Positions 23,842 through 32,419 of a DNA stretch of 64,000 nucleotides are shown here, piece after piece. The stretch is from positions 1,434,001 to 1,498,000 of the forward strand of contig NZ_JASGBI010000001.1 in the NCBI RefSeq assembly GCF_030053425.1. The letters run 5' to 3'. The notes under the pieces were generated by a model, which was given only the letters and a program-made list of their open reading frames with translations, did no database searches and had not been told where the DNA came from. Position numbers and translations under genes: made by a program. This DNA comes from Lysobacter stagni (lineage in GTDB: Bacteria > Pseudomonadota > Gammaproteobacteria > Xanthomonadales > Xanthomonadaceae). Every line of letters starts with the position of its first letter. The stretch's first letter is position 1.

Positions 23842-25143
23842 ATGATCGATCTCTCCCCGCGGACCCTCTGCAGTGCCGTCCTGTTCGTTGGCGCATCATG
23901 GGCGTCGAGCGCGCTCGCGGCCACGTGTCCGGTGGGCGCGTATGGGCCCGGCGATGGCGATTTCGTAATCGTGACGTCGCCCGCGAGCTTGCCGCCACCC
24001 GCGCAGCGCTATCTGTTCCGCGACGGTCGTCGCGGCAGCACGACGGACGCCAATGCACAGGCCCGTTGCGAGAACGGCGCCGTGGTGGTCCGCGGCAAGG
24101 ACGGGAGTGCGACGCCGTGGCCGCAGTTGCCGATGAAGGAAACCGATACGACCTTCGTCAGCCACACCACGCAGCTGCAGGGCCGCCTGATCGAGCCGGT
24201 CTCCGCGAATGCGAAGGCGCCACTGGTGGTGATGGTGCACGGCTCCGAGCGCACGCCGTCCACGCGTTCGCAGTACGCCTATGCGCTGGCCGCGCAGGGC
24301 CTGCGCGTGTTCGCGTACGACAAGCGCGGCACCGGCGAATCCGAAGGCGAATACACGCAGAACTTCGAACTGCTGGCGGACGATGCGGCAGCAGCGCTTG
24401 AACACGCGCGCACGCTGGCGGCCGGTCGCTTCGGGCGGGCCGGCTATTACGGCGGAAGCCAGGGCGGGTGGGTCGCGCCGCTGGCGGCGACGCGTTCGAA
24501 GGCGGATTTCGTTGCCGTTGGCTTCGGCCTGGTGGTGTCGCCCATTGACGAAGACCGCGAACAGATGCTCAGCGAAGCACGCGCGGCAGGCCTGTCCGCC
24601 GACGCCGTCGCCGACATCAAGCGCCTGTCGCGTGCGACCGCGACGCTGGTGTCGTCGCACTTCAGCGAAGGCTTCGACGCGCTGGATGCGTTGCGGGGCG
24701 AGCTGAAGGACAAGCCCTGGGCGAAGACCCTCCAGGGCGAGTACAGCGGCGACATGCTGCGTACCAGCGACGCCGACCTTCGGCGCGTCGGTCGCGCGCG
24801 CTTCGACAACGTCGAGCTGATCTGGGATTACGACGCGCCCGCGGTGCTGAAGCGCCTGCAGGTGCCGCTGTTGTGGGTGCTGGCTGGCGAGGACCGCGAA
24901 GCGCCCATCGACACTTCGCAGCGCGCGCTGTCCACGCTGGTGAAGGCGGGGCGCCCCATCGACGTGTACCTGTTCCCCGATACCGACCACGGCATGGTCG
25001 AGTTCACCGTCCAGCCCGACGGAAGCCGCAAGTACACACGCATCACGGACGGTTACCTGACGCTGCTCGGCGACTGGATGAAGGGTGACGTGCACGGCAC
25101 CTACGGGCGGGGAACGCGATTGGGCGCACCGGCGGCGAAGTAG
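23842..25143 (+). CDS. Secreted alpha/beta hydrolase (S9/S33-like)
   Basis: 433 residues with a signal peptide (1-27). A small beta N-terminal domain (to about 125) precedes an alpha/beta-hydrolase domain: oxyanion segment VMVHGSE, nucleophile GGSQGGW (Ser at about 212), and late DREAPIDT (Asp) and DTDHGM (His) motifs that complete the triad. Similar proteins are annotated as prolyl oligopeptidase-like or serine aminopeptidase-like hydrolases. Substrate unknown. Confidence 0.82.
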   Translation: MIDLSPRTLCSAVLFVGASWASSALAATCPVGAYGPGDGDFVIVTSPASLPPPAQRYLFRDGRRGSTTDANAQARCENGAVVVRGKDGSATPWPQLPMKETDTTFVSHTTQLQGRLIEPVSANAKAPLVVMVHGSERTPSTRSQYAYALAAQGLRVFAYDKRGTGESEGEYTQNFELLADDAAAALEHARTLAAGRFGRAGYYGGSQGGWVAPLAATRSKADFVAVGFGLVVSPIDEDREQMLSEARAAGLSADAVADIKRLSRATATLVSSHFSEGFDALDALRGELKDKPWAKTLQGEYSGDMLRTSDADLRRVGRARFDNVELIWDYDAPAVLKRLQVPLLWVLAGEDREAPIDTSQRALSTLVKAGRPIDVYLFPDTDHGMVEFTVQPDGSRKYTRITDGYLTLLGDWMKGDVHGTYGRGTRLGAPAAK

Positions 25144-25147
25144 GCGT

Positions 25148-25564
25148 TCAATCTTCGATCGCCTCGATGCCCAGGCTTTTCAGGCGATCGAGGTGTGCCT
25201 TCATCGCACTCAGCGCTTCGGGCGAGTGGCCCTGCCAGTCGAGGATCTCACCGGTCACGCGCAGTGCATCGCGCGAGCGGTACGACTGCGTCGGATTCCC
25301 CGGGAATTTCCGGTCGGTGAGATTGGGGTCGTCCGCGATGGGTCCGGTGGGTTCCACCACGTAGATCCTGCCGCGTGCTTCGCCCGTGGCCAGCTCCGCG
25401 CCCCACGTCGCGGCCTCCAGGGTGCCGGTGAGATACACGTACGCCGCGGCCTTGCGGCTTCCATAGTTGGAGGGATAGCCGGGCAGGATCAGATCGCCCG
25501 GTTTCAGGTCCGCACGCGTACCGTGATAGAACCGCTGCGGAAACAGGCGGGCGCCATCGCTCAT
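25148..25564 (-). CDS. arr: NAD(+)--rifampin ADP-ribosyltransferase (Arr)
   Basis: 138 residues, the exact usual length of Arr. Family marks are FYHGTRADLKPGD (His14), YVYLTGTLEAATWGAELA, IYVVEPTGPIADDPNLTDRK and the ending NPTQSYRSR...GE..DWQGH. Arr moves ADP-ribose from NAD to the C23 hydroxyl of rifamycins and inactivates them in the cytoplasm. ATG 25564 has AGGAGG upstream and overlaps the stop of a short open frame (ATGA). No integron, IS or other resistance gene is adjacent, so it looks chromosomal. Confidence 0.93.
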   Translation of the reverse strand: MSDGARLFPQRFYHGTRADLKPGDLILPGYPSNYGSRKAAAYVYLTGTLEAATWGAELATGEARGRIYVVEPTGPIADDPNLTDRKFPGNPTQSYRSRDALRVTGEILDWQGHSPEALSAMKAHLDRLKSLGIEAIED

Positions 25565-25744
25565 CGCGGCGCCTCCTGAAGATCGATGCGATCGTGTTGC
25601 TCGCGTGCGGCGACGAACGCGGTGTGCCTTGGTGGCGAGGTATGCATGAACGCTCTCCCAGTCGTCGATTCCGATGAATCGCGGCGATTGGGCACCATGG
25701 CCAGGGGCTTGCTGCAAGCCCCCGGGCTGATAGGATATTGAAAC

Positions 25745-25774
25745 GGGAGGCGCCAGGCGGCGACTCCCCTTTTT
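25745..25774 (+). terminator. Terminator-like hairpin without an upstream plus-strand gene
   Basis: GGGAG (25745-25749) pairs with CTCCC (25764-25768), with an inner GCGCC/GGCG pairing, and is followed by CTTTTTATT. The nearest plus-strand gene ends 600 bp upstream with arr between, so it may end an unannotated short RNA or protect against antisense reading into arr. Confidence 0.5.
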
Positions 25775-25909
25775 ATTGGGCGCCTTCGGCAGCCCATGCG
25801 CTCACGTGGTGCGTCGGGTGGTTGGCGTGCTTCGCGTAGCCCTTCAGCAGCTCGATCACGGCCGGCAATCGGCGTTGGATTCCAGCGCTTGTTGGCGTCC
25901 GGCCCCGCG

Positions 25910-26659
25910 TTACTTCTCGCCGATCGCCTCCCACGCGACTTCGCGCGCGCCCGGGGGCGGCGTGAACGTGAAGCGCGCATCGTCGACCCGCACGTCGGTG
26001 TTCCACGTCAGTTCCGCGCTGTAGCCGGGCAGGCCGGGATCGCGCGTATCGACGCGACTGAGCTTGCACAACAGGCCGCGCCCGTCGACGTACAACTCCC
26101 ACGACACGCCGTCGCGCTTGTAGGAGTACTGGCGACATGCGGTCCCGCGCACCAGTGCTTCGCCGGTGAAGCTGGCGCGCGTGGCGCCCTGAAGCACCGC
26201 GGCCTCGCTGTCCCACGCCAATACTTCGGCAATCGGCAGTTCGAAGCCCGCGCGCCGGCGTACTTCCTGCAACACCGTCGGCAGCGTGCCTGGCGCGGCC
26301 ACGCGCGCGTAAACGTTCCGGTCCGGTGCGAACACGGTGAGCGTGGCGCCGTCGTAGGTCACTTCGCGACGCAGGTTCTTGCCGTTCACGGCCGCGTGCA
26401 GGTGCGAGGGCTTGCTGACGTCGTAATGCGCCTTGCCCTCGAACGTGCGATAGCCGCCCGTGGCCAGCGCCGTCTTGGTGGTGACGTCGGCGTCGAGCGT
26501 GTAGCGCTGCAGCTCACGCAGCTTCGCCGACACGCGTGCGATGGCCTGCGCCGCCTTCGGATCCACTTCCTTCTTCGTCTGCGCGAGCGATGCGCCGGCA
26601 ACCACGCACGATATCGCCACTCCAATCATCACACTGCGCAACGCATGGGCAACGATCAC
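25910..26659 (-). CDS. DUF2092-like periplasmic protein
   Basis: 249 residues from GTG 26659, chosen because GGAG lies 7 nt upstream. After a signal peptide (about 1-29) the sequence fits the DUF2092 family (LolA/LppX-like half-barrels): KAAQAIARVSAKLRELQRYT opening, TVFAPDRNVYARV middle and a FTFTPPPGA close. Such proteins are thought to carry lipids or lipoproteins in the periplasm. It is the last of four minus-strand genes headed by the sensor kinase. Confidence 0.75.
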   Translation of the reverse strand: MIVAHALRSVMIGVAISCVVAGASLAQTKKEVDPKAAQAIARVSAKLRELQRYTLDADVTTKTALATGGYRTFEGKAHYDVSKPSHLHAAVNGKNLRREVTYDGATLTVFAPDRNVYARVAAPGTLPTVLQEVRRRAGFELPIAEVLAWDSEAAVLQGATRASFTGEALVRGTACRQYSYKRDGVSWELYVDGRGLLCKLSRVDTRDPGLPGYSAELTWNTDVRVDDARFTFTPPPGAREVAWEAIGEK

Positions 26660-26703
26660 GTTCGGTCTCCGTCGATGGGGAAGGACGGCGCGCATCAGCG
26701 CGC

Positions 26704-27060
26704 TCAGGGTTGGTAATAGATCGTGGTGTCGCCGACGGCCGTCTCCTGCTTGAACACCTTTGCGGTGCCGAAGCCGGAGACCGTCAGCGTTTCGTTGGAC
26801 TGCCAACGCACCGTCAGGCCGGGCTTCCCGCCGACGATGAACGCGTTGCCAGGCACGTTGGGCATGTTGGCCGTCGCGGGCATGACGGACACCTGCACGT
26901 TCGCGTCCGCGCCGGGCCCGCATTCGCGCGAGAAGACCAGCGCGGTCTTCTTGCCCGATGGCGATGGATGCGATCCGATCTCCCGATTGACGCAGCGCTG
27001 GCCGCAGCCAGTGCATGCGAAGACCAATACCGTTGCCGCGAGAACGGCGCACTTTGCCAT
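26704..27060 (-). CDS. Small putative lipoprotein
   Basis: 118 residues; ATG 27060 with GAGGAGGG upstream. The signal peptide ends at a CTGC lipobox (Cys19), giving a mature protein of about 100 residues with mostly beta structure. No family recognised. It starts 17 bp after the FixJ-type regulator stop, in the same operon. Confidence 0.7.
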   Translation of the reverse strand: MAKCAVLAATVLVFACTGCGQRCVNREIGSHPSPSGKKTALVFSRECGPGADANVQVSVMPATANMPNVPGNAFIVGGKPGLTVRWQSNETLTVSGFGTAKVFKQETAVGDTTIYYQP

Positions 27061-27077
27061 CGGCGATTCCCTCCTCG

Positions 27078-27749
27078 TCAACGCGCGTTGGACGCAAATC
27101 GCGGGGTCGGCGAAGCAGGAGGCCCCCATGAAGGGGGTGTTCCAGCCTGACGCTCCACGCGTTCCATGAAGTGCACCAGGTCCACCAGCGAACGCACGCC
27201 CAGCTTGTGCAGGATGCGCGAGCGGTGAACCTTCACGGTCTTCTCGGCCACGCCCAGGTCCGCCGCGATCTGCTTGTTGAGGCGAGCCGCCAGGAGATAG
27301 GGCACCACCTCGCGTTCGCGCGGCGTCAACGTGTCCAGCAGCGCCTGCGCGTCGTGCTGGTCCACGCGCGAGCGCCGCACCTCTTCGTCCAGCGAGATGC
27401 CGCGGCGCACCGCGTCCAGGAGAGTGGCGCCGTCCACGGGCTTGGTCAGGAAGTCGATTGCACCGGCCTTCATCGCGCGGACGCTGGTGGGGATGTCGCC
27501 GCAGCCACTCAGGAAGATCACCGGACAGCCCACGCCGCGTTCGCGCAGCAGCGCCTGCAACTCCAGGCCGTTCATGCCGGGCATGGACAGATCGAGCACC
27601 ACGCAGCCGGCCATCGATGCGTCGTAGGCATCGAGAAACGCGCGTGTGGTCGAGCAGGGGCAGGTCGCCAGCCCGTCGGAGGTCAGCAGTCGGGTCACCG
27701 CGGTCAGGACACCGGGGTCGTCGTCCACCAGGTAGACGGTCGGGTTCAC
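27078..27749 (-). CDS. FixJ/LuxR-family response regulator
   Basis: 223 residues: receiver domain (1-120; acidic pocket DDD at 9-11, phospho-acceptor Asp53, Lys103) and a LuxR-type HTH (about 138-200; LTPREREVVPYLL... KQIAADLGVAEKTVKVHRSRILHKL). It should be phosphorylated by the kinase encoded just upstream, whose stop overlaps its GTG by 4 bp; AGGAGGTG precedes the start. A 27-bp motif shared by two promoters in this window (30140, 39344) is a reasonable candidate target, by inference. Confidence 0.92.
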   Translation of the reverse strand: MNPTVYLVDDDPGVLTAVTRLLTSDGLATCPCSTTRAFLDAYDASMAGCVVLDLSMPGMNGLELQALLRERGVGCPVIFLSGCGDIPTSVRAMKAGAIDFLTKPVDGATLLDAVRRGISLDEEVRRSRVDQHDAQALLDTLTPREREVVPYLLAARLNKQIAADLGVAEKTVKVHRSRILHKLGVRSLVDLVHFMERVERQAGTPPSWGPPASPTPRFASNAR

Positions 27750-29929
27750 GTTGACACCTCCTGACGTGGCAGATCGAAACAGGCGCGCGCGCCTCGTGGC
27801 TGCGCGTTCTCGACCCAGATGCGCCCGCCGTGGGCGCGGATGATGGTGCGGCAGACGGCCAGGCCCATGCCCATGCCGGTGGTCTTGGTGGATTCGAACG
27901 GCGTGAAGATGCGTTCCAGCATGTCGGCGGGAATGCCGGTGCCCGAATCCACCACCTCGGTGCATACGCCGATCTCCGACGGACTGGTACGCACCAGCAC
28001 CGTGCGCTCACCCTGTTCATCCGGGAGTGCGTCGCAGGCATTGATCAGCAGGTTGAGCAGCACCTGCTGCAGCTGTATGCGATCGCCCAGGCACGTGGGC
28101 AGCCCCGGCGCGAGGTGCAGGCGGCAGACCACACGTCGATTGAGCAGGTCGTTGCGCATCAGGCGCATGCAGTCCTGCACCACCACGTTGACATCGAGTG
28201 GTGCGTACTCCCGCGTTTCCTTCTTCAGCAGGCCACGCAGGCCATCGATCACCTGACCGGCACGCCGGTCGTTCTCGACGATGTCGGCCAGGATCTCCTG
28301 CACCTCGCCGATGTCGGACGGGTCGCGCCGGAGTATGCGTTGCGCGGCCTGCGCATTGCTGAGGATCGCGGCGAGCGGTTGGTTGAGCTCGTGCGCCAGC
28401 GATCCGGACAGCTCGCCCAGCATGGTCACACGCGACAGATGCGCCAGGCCTTCGCGCTCCGCCGCGACCTCGTGCTCCATGCGGCGGCGAGAGGTAAGGT
28501 CGGATACAGCGACGACGGCGTGCGGGGTGTCGTCGATCCGAAGCGGACTGACGCGCACCTCGACGGGGAACTCTTCGCCGTCCTTGCGCACTCCGATCGA
28601 ATCATCGTTGGCGGGTCGGGGGGCGCGATCGCGCTCGGTGGCGCCAGGGGCGTTCATGGCCCCGGGAACGAGCGTTTCCAGTGGAATGCCGGTGATGGTA
28701 TCGGCCTCGTAGCCGAACACGCGCGCGCCTTCGATGTTGGAACAACGCACACGACCATCCGCATCGATCAGCAGCAGTGCGCTGGGCGCCGCCTCCAGCA
28801 GCGTGCGCAGCAGCGTCTCCTCGCCTTTGCGGCGTGTCACGTCGCGCGTGATGCCGCGCACTACCGCGGGGTGGCCCCGCGTGTCGTGCTCGATGTTGCC
28901 CTGCACGCTGATCCAGCGCCGCTCGCCATCGGGCCGGAGGACGCGGTACTCCAGCTGGTACGTATCGTCGTGCAGCACGTCGTCGAATTCATGGCGGACC
29001 AGACGGTCGTCAGGGTCGGCATTCCGGAACAGCGCATCGCGGGCGCACGCGCTTTCGCCCGGATTGCCGAGCAGGCCGCGGTTGTTCGCGTTCTCGCGGA
29101 ATGAGTTGTGGACCACATCCCAGGACCACAGCCCGATGCCGGAGGCCGTCGCCGCCAGCTCCAGGTGCGCCTCGGCGAGCAGGCTTCGCCGCTCGCTCTG
29201 CTGCAGTTGACTGGACAGGCGCTGCGTGCGGAACAACTCGTTGCTGAGACGGTAGCTCATCGCCACCACCACGATGACGAAGCTGGGCGTGGCCGCCAGC
29301 GGAACGCGCGGCAGGCCCAGCGCCATGATCGCGGCGGAGGACATCATCAGCACCACCAGCAGGAACCAGCTGCCGCACACGATCAGCGCCGCGCGGCGGA
29401 CCGATTCAGGCTCACGCGTGGAGCGCAGCATGGTCTGCGCCAGGTAGATCAGCAGCAGCGCGTTGCTGAACTGGCTCACCATCACCCACGGATTGATGTC
29501 GCCGATGGGGTGGGAGATCGTCGCGCCCCACCACTCCGAGCGGCCCACACCGTCCACGCTGATGAAGTTGAGGTTCTCGCCCGTGCTGAAATCCAGTATC
29601 AGGCCGAACACGCGCAGCGCCGCCACTCCCGCGGCCAGCACCGGCGAACCCAGGCCGAACCACTGGTGCACCACGTACAGCAGCGACACCACCATCACCG
29701 TCACGGGCACGTACATCCAGCGGATGGCGGTTGACATGCGGTTGGGGGAGAGCGCGTGGAACGTCTGGAGTTCAAGCAGCGCGAGGACGGCCACGGACAC
29801 CGCGGCCAGTGCGAACGCAAGATGTACCCGCTGGCGCAGCTGAGTGAGCCACACCAATCCATGGACCAGCCCGAGCACCAGGCTGGCTGCCGCCAGCATG
29901 GGCCATGTGAGGTCGACCCAGCTCATCAC
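27746..29929 (-). CDS. Membrane-bound PAS-domain sensor histidine kinase (FixL-type)
   Basis: 727 residues. About seven transmembrane helices (1-215), a coiled linker, two PAS domains (about 245-370 and 380-495), HisKA with the phospho-acceptor His513 (SLAHELNQPLAAIL) and an HATPase domain (610-722; N box NLLINACDAL, G1 DSGTGIP, G2 GMGMGLAV). The H box and the FixJ-type partner place it with FixL-like kinases. The PAS domains show no obvious heme-ligand motif, so the signal is unknown; membrane topology suggests an envelope or energy-state cue. Confidence 0.9.
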   Translation of the reverse strand: MMSWVDLTWPMLAAASLVLGLVHGLVWLTQLRQRVHLAFALAAVSVAVLALLELQTFHALSPNRMSTAIRWMYVPVTVMVVSLLYVVHQWFGLGSPVLAAGVAALRVFGLILDFSTGENLNFISVDGVGRSEWWGATISHPIGDINPWVMVSQFSNALLLIYLAQTMLRSTREPESVRRAALIVCGSWFLLVVLMMSSAAIMALGLPRVPLAATPSFVIVVVAMSYRLSNELFRTQRLSSQLQQSERRSLLAEAHLELAATASGIGLWSWDVVHNSFRENANNRGLLGNPGESACARDALFRNADPDDRLVRHEFDDVLHDDTYQLEYRVLRPDGERRWISVQGNIEHDTRGHPAVVRGITRDVTRRKGEETLLRTLLEAAPSALLLIDADGRVRCSNIEGARVFGYEADTITGIPLETLVPGAMNAPGATERDRAPRPANDDSIGVRKDGEEFPVEVRVSPLRIDDTPHAVVAVSDLTSRRRMEHEVAAEREGLAHLSRVTMLGELSGSLAHELNQPLAAILSNAQAAQRILRRDPSDIGEVQEILADIVENDRRAGQVIDGLRGLLKKETREYAPLDVNVVVQDCMRLMRNDLLNRRVVCRLHLAPGLPTCLGDRIQLQQVLLNLLINACDALPDEQGERTVLVRTSPSEIGVCTEVVDSGTGIPADMLERIFTPFESTKTTGMGMGLAVCRTIIRAHGGRIWVENAQPRGARACFDLPRQEVST

Positions 29930-30139
29930 CGCGGTCCCTGACGATGCGATACATCCACACGTGTGCCAACCCGAAACCCGAAGTTTGACCCGGCCTACAC
30001 ACGGCCGAGTGCAAACGTGAACCGGCCCGACGGGCGGCGGTTACGGGGCATGGATCTTGCTGTCCTGGTGGTGAAGATGGAGGACAGGCGTGTGGTGGGG
30101 GTGTGAAGACAGGACCGGGCCGCACACCCGGTGCCGGAC

Positions 30140-30166
30140 ACGCGTAGGGCCAACGGCCAATTGCCG
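30140..30166 (+). promoter_or_regulatory. Shared 27-bp upstream motif, copy A
   Basis: ACGCGTAGGGCCAACGGCCA followed by ATTGCCG, 29 bp before the orphan receiver ATG. It contains the direct repeat GGCCAA-N-GGCCAA and matches copy B (39344-39370) at 23 of 27 positions, without spaces. Confidence 0.6.
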
Positions 30167-30195
30167 CTGCTGGCGGTGACGCTCACGTTAGCGCC

Positions 30196-30582
30196 ATGCC
30201 CGGGAAGCCGCCCACTGTTGCCGTGGTCGACGACGAGGAAGACGTGCGGCATGCGCTGCACCGATTGCTTCGCGCCGCCGGATTCGAAGTGCTGGTCTAC
30301 GGATCGGGCGCCGACTTCCTGCGTCACGCCGCGGACAGTGCGCCCGATTGCGTGGTGCTGGACCTTCACATGCGCGGCCAGACCGGATTCGACGTGCAAG
30401 AAGCGCTCATCAAGCGCTCGCTGTCGATACCGGTGGTGGTGCTGACCGGAAACGACACCGCGGAGAACCGCGCGCGCGCCCTGGCCAACGGTGCGGACGG
30501 TTACCTGTGCAAGCCGGTGGACGACGAGGCGCTGATCGACGCCATCGTCGCCGCCATGCAGAAACGCGGCATGCCCGCCTAG
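30196..30582 (+). CDS. Single-domain response regulator (receiver only)
   Basis: 128 residues, a receiver domain with nothing after it: acidic pocket DDEED at 12-16, phospho-acceptor Asp56, Thr84 and Lys106, all present. It diverges from the FixL-type kinase gene and heads the efflux/ion-transport run. It probably competes for or relays phosphate in the same pathway, as FixT- or CheY-like partners do; that is inference. Confidence 0.85.
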   Translation: MPGKPPTVAVVDDEEDVRHALHRLLRAAGFEVLVYGSGADFLRHAADSAPDCVVLDLHMRGQTGFDVQEALIKRSLSIPVVVLTGNDTAENRARALANGADGYLCKPVDDEALIDAIVAAMQKRGMPA

Positions 30583-30621
30583 GACCCGACCGCCTCGGAG
30601 GCACGTACCGGAAGCGCATGC

Positions 30622-31227
30622 ATGAATCCGACCCTTCGCACCCATGACATCAACCGCTCCCGATGGCGGCTCCTCGCGCCGGCGCTGGCAACCCTGGCAT
30701 TGCTGCCGGGCCGTGCCAGCGCTTCGTTGCTGAGCGGGGAGGCGCTCGACACCGCGGCCAACGTCATCGCCTGGATCGCGCTGCTCATCGTGCCGGTGGT
30801 GCTGATCACCGTGTTCTGGCTGGTGCACATCCTTCCGGAGAAGATCGCCGAGAAGCGTCGCCATCCGCAGTTGTCGGCCATCAAGACGCTGTGCCTGCTG
30901 TCGCTGGTGTTCGGCGGCCTGCTGTGGCCGTTGGCCTGGTTGTGGGCCTACACCAAGCCGGTGCTGCACAAGATGGCCTACGGCACCGACGTGGACGACC
31001 ACGCGCACCACGGCGAAGCCCTGTCGCCCCTGCACGACGCAGGCATGGATCGCCACGCGGCATCGCAGCCGGCGCCCACGGTGACGGCCGATGAACCGCC
31101 GGCGGAAAGCCGCCAGGCGGAAGTGGACGAACTCAAGCGCCGCATCCGCTCGCTGGAGATGGCACTGGCGATGGCCACCGATCCGCGCCGGGGCGGACCG
31201 CCCGGCCCGGGCGAACGCGGGGAGTGA
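30622..31227 (+). CDS. DUF3302 (YiaW-like) inner-membrane protein
   Basis: 201 residues: N-terminal signal-like segment, two transmembrane helices (about 44-68 and 88-110), then a His-rich patch and a C-terminal coiled coil (160-185). DUF3302 proteins such as E. coli YiaW are encoded beside an HlyD-type protein (YiaV), as here, where the HlyD gene starts 3 bp after its stop. It is presumably part of the same export assembly. Confidence 0.8.
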   Translation: MNPTLRTHDINRSRWRLLAPALATLALLPGRASASLLSGEALDTAANVIAWIALLIVPVVLITVFWLVHILPEKIAEKRRHPQLSAIKTLCLLSLVFGGLLWPLAWLWAYTKPVLHKMAYGTDVDDHAHHGEALSPLHDAGMDRHAASQPAPTVTADEPPAESRQAEVDELKRRIRSLEMALAMATDPRRGGPPGPGERGE

Positions 31228-31230
31228 ACC

Positions 31231-32412
31231 ATGGAAATCATCCTGCTCCTCATCTACTCGTTCTTCGTGTGGCTGATCTTCTTCAAGTACAAATGGCTGC
31301 CGTGGAACTTCACCTCGCAGATCATCGTCGTCTCGCTGCCGATCTTCGCGCTGACGATGGTGATCCTGATCCTCAACGTGGTGGCGCCGTCCTCGTCCGA
31401 CGTGCGCGTCATCAACTACGTGGTGCAGGTGGTTCCTCGCGTGACCGGACGCGTGATCTCCGTGCCCGTCGAGGCGAACAGGCCCATACGCAAGGGCGAC
31501 GTGCTCTTCCGCATCGACCCGGTGCCGTTCCAGCAGAACCTGGCCGCGCTGGAAGCCAAGCTGCCGGAGATGTCGGCCAAGCTGGACAGCGCGCAGGCCT
31601 ACCAGCGCGAACTCAACGAACAACTCAAGTCGGCGCGCTCCACGCGCGACGCCCTGTCCTCGCGGCTCGCACTGGCCGAGAAGCGCGAACGGCAGACGGC
31701 CGAACTGGCGCAGACCGGCGCCGGTTCCAAGTTCGACCATGAGCAGGCGCAGACCGAAGCGGCCAGCCTTCGCGCCGAGTACGCCTCCACCGCCGCGCAG
31801 ATGGCGCAGGTGCAGCAGAAGCTGTCGGCCACCACCAGTGATGGCCAGCTGTCGGAGATCGCCCAGGCGCGCGCGGCGGTCGAACAGCTCAAGGCGCAGA
31901 TCATCGACGCGCGCTGGGAGCTCGATCAGACCACGGTCTATGCGCCGGCCGACGGCACCGTCATCAACCTCCAGCTGCGCGAAGGTTCCTTCGCTGCGCA
32001 ACTGCCGCTGACGCCGGTGATGAGCTTCGTGGAGAAGGAGCAGATCGTGCTGGCGATGTTCGCGCAGAACGAACTGGGCAACGTTGCGCCCGGCAACGAG
32101 GCCGAGATCTTCCTGAAGACGCAGCCCAACCGGATCATCAAGTGCAAGGTGGATTCGGTGGTGTGGGCCTCGGGCACCGGGCAGCTGCCCATCAGCGGCA
32201 TGGTGCCGCAGACAGGCGCGACGCCGCTGCCGATGGGGCGTATCGCCGTGCGCCTGCGTCCCACCGGCAAGGACGCCGACACTTTCATCGCAATGGGCGC
32301 GCAGGGGTCGGGCGCCATCTACACGGAGAGCGGCAAGCTGCTGCACATCATCCGCAGGGTGTTCGTGCGGGTGAGCACCAAGCTCGACTGGCTCGTGCTG
32401 AAGCTGCACTGA
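31231..32412 (+). CDS. HlyD/EmrA-type membrane-fusion protein (YiaV-like)
   Basis: 393 residues: two N-terminal membrane helices (about 1-22 and 29-52), a biotinyl-lipoyl-like hairpin ([21 protein letters not shown]), a long coiled coil (105-215), then the returning lipoyl half ([21 protein letters not shown]) and a beta barrel. It should link an inner-membrane partner to the outer-membrane channel encoded next. No ABC, MFS or RND pump gene is present; the DUF3302 protein is the only candidate inner-membrane partner nearby. Confidence 0.88.
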   Translation: MEIILLLIYSFFVWLIFFKYKWLPWNFTSQIIVVSLPIFALTMVILILNVVAPSSSDVRVINYVVQVVPRVTGRVISVPVEANRPIRKGDVLFRIDPVPFQQNLAALEAKLPEMSAKLDSAQAYQRELNEQLKSARSTRDALSSRLALAEKRERQTAELAQTGAGSKFDHEQAQTEAASLRAEYASTAAQMAQVQQKLSATTSDGQLSEIAQARAAVEQLKAQIIDARWELDQTTVYAPADGTVINLQLREGSFAAQLPLTPVMSFVEKEQIVLAMFAQNELGNVAPGNEAEIFLKTQPNRIIKCKVDSVVWASGTGQLPISGMVPQTGATPLPMGRIAVRLRPTGKDADTFIAMGAQGSGAIYTESGKLLHIIRRVFVRVSTKLDWLVLKLH

Positions 32413-32419
32413 GGCCACG

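Noticed and set aside
25773..25870. Short minus-strand frame reading VIELLKGYAKHANHPTHHVSAW
   Set aside because: It looks protein-like for about 28 codons but has no ribosome-binding site and ends at the terminator-like hairpin; possibly a remnant, not supportable as a gene.
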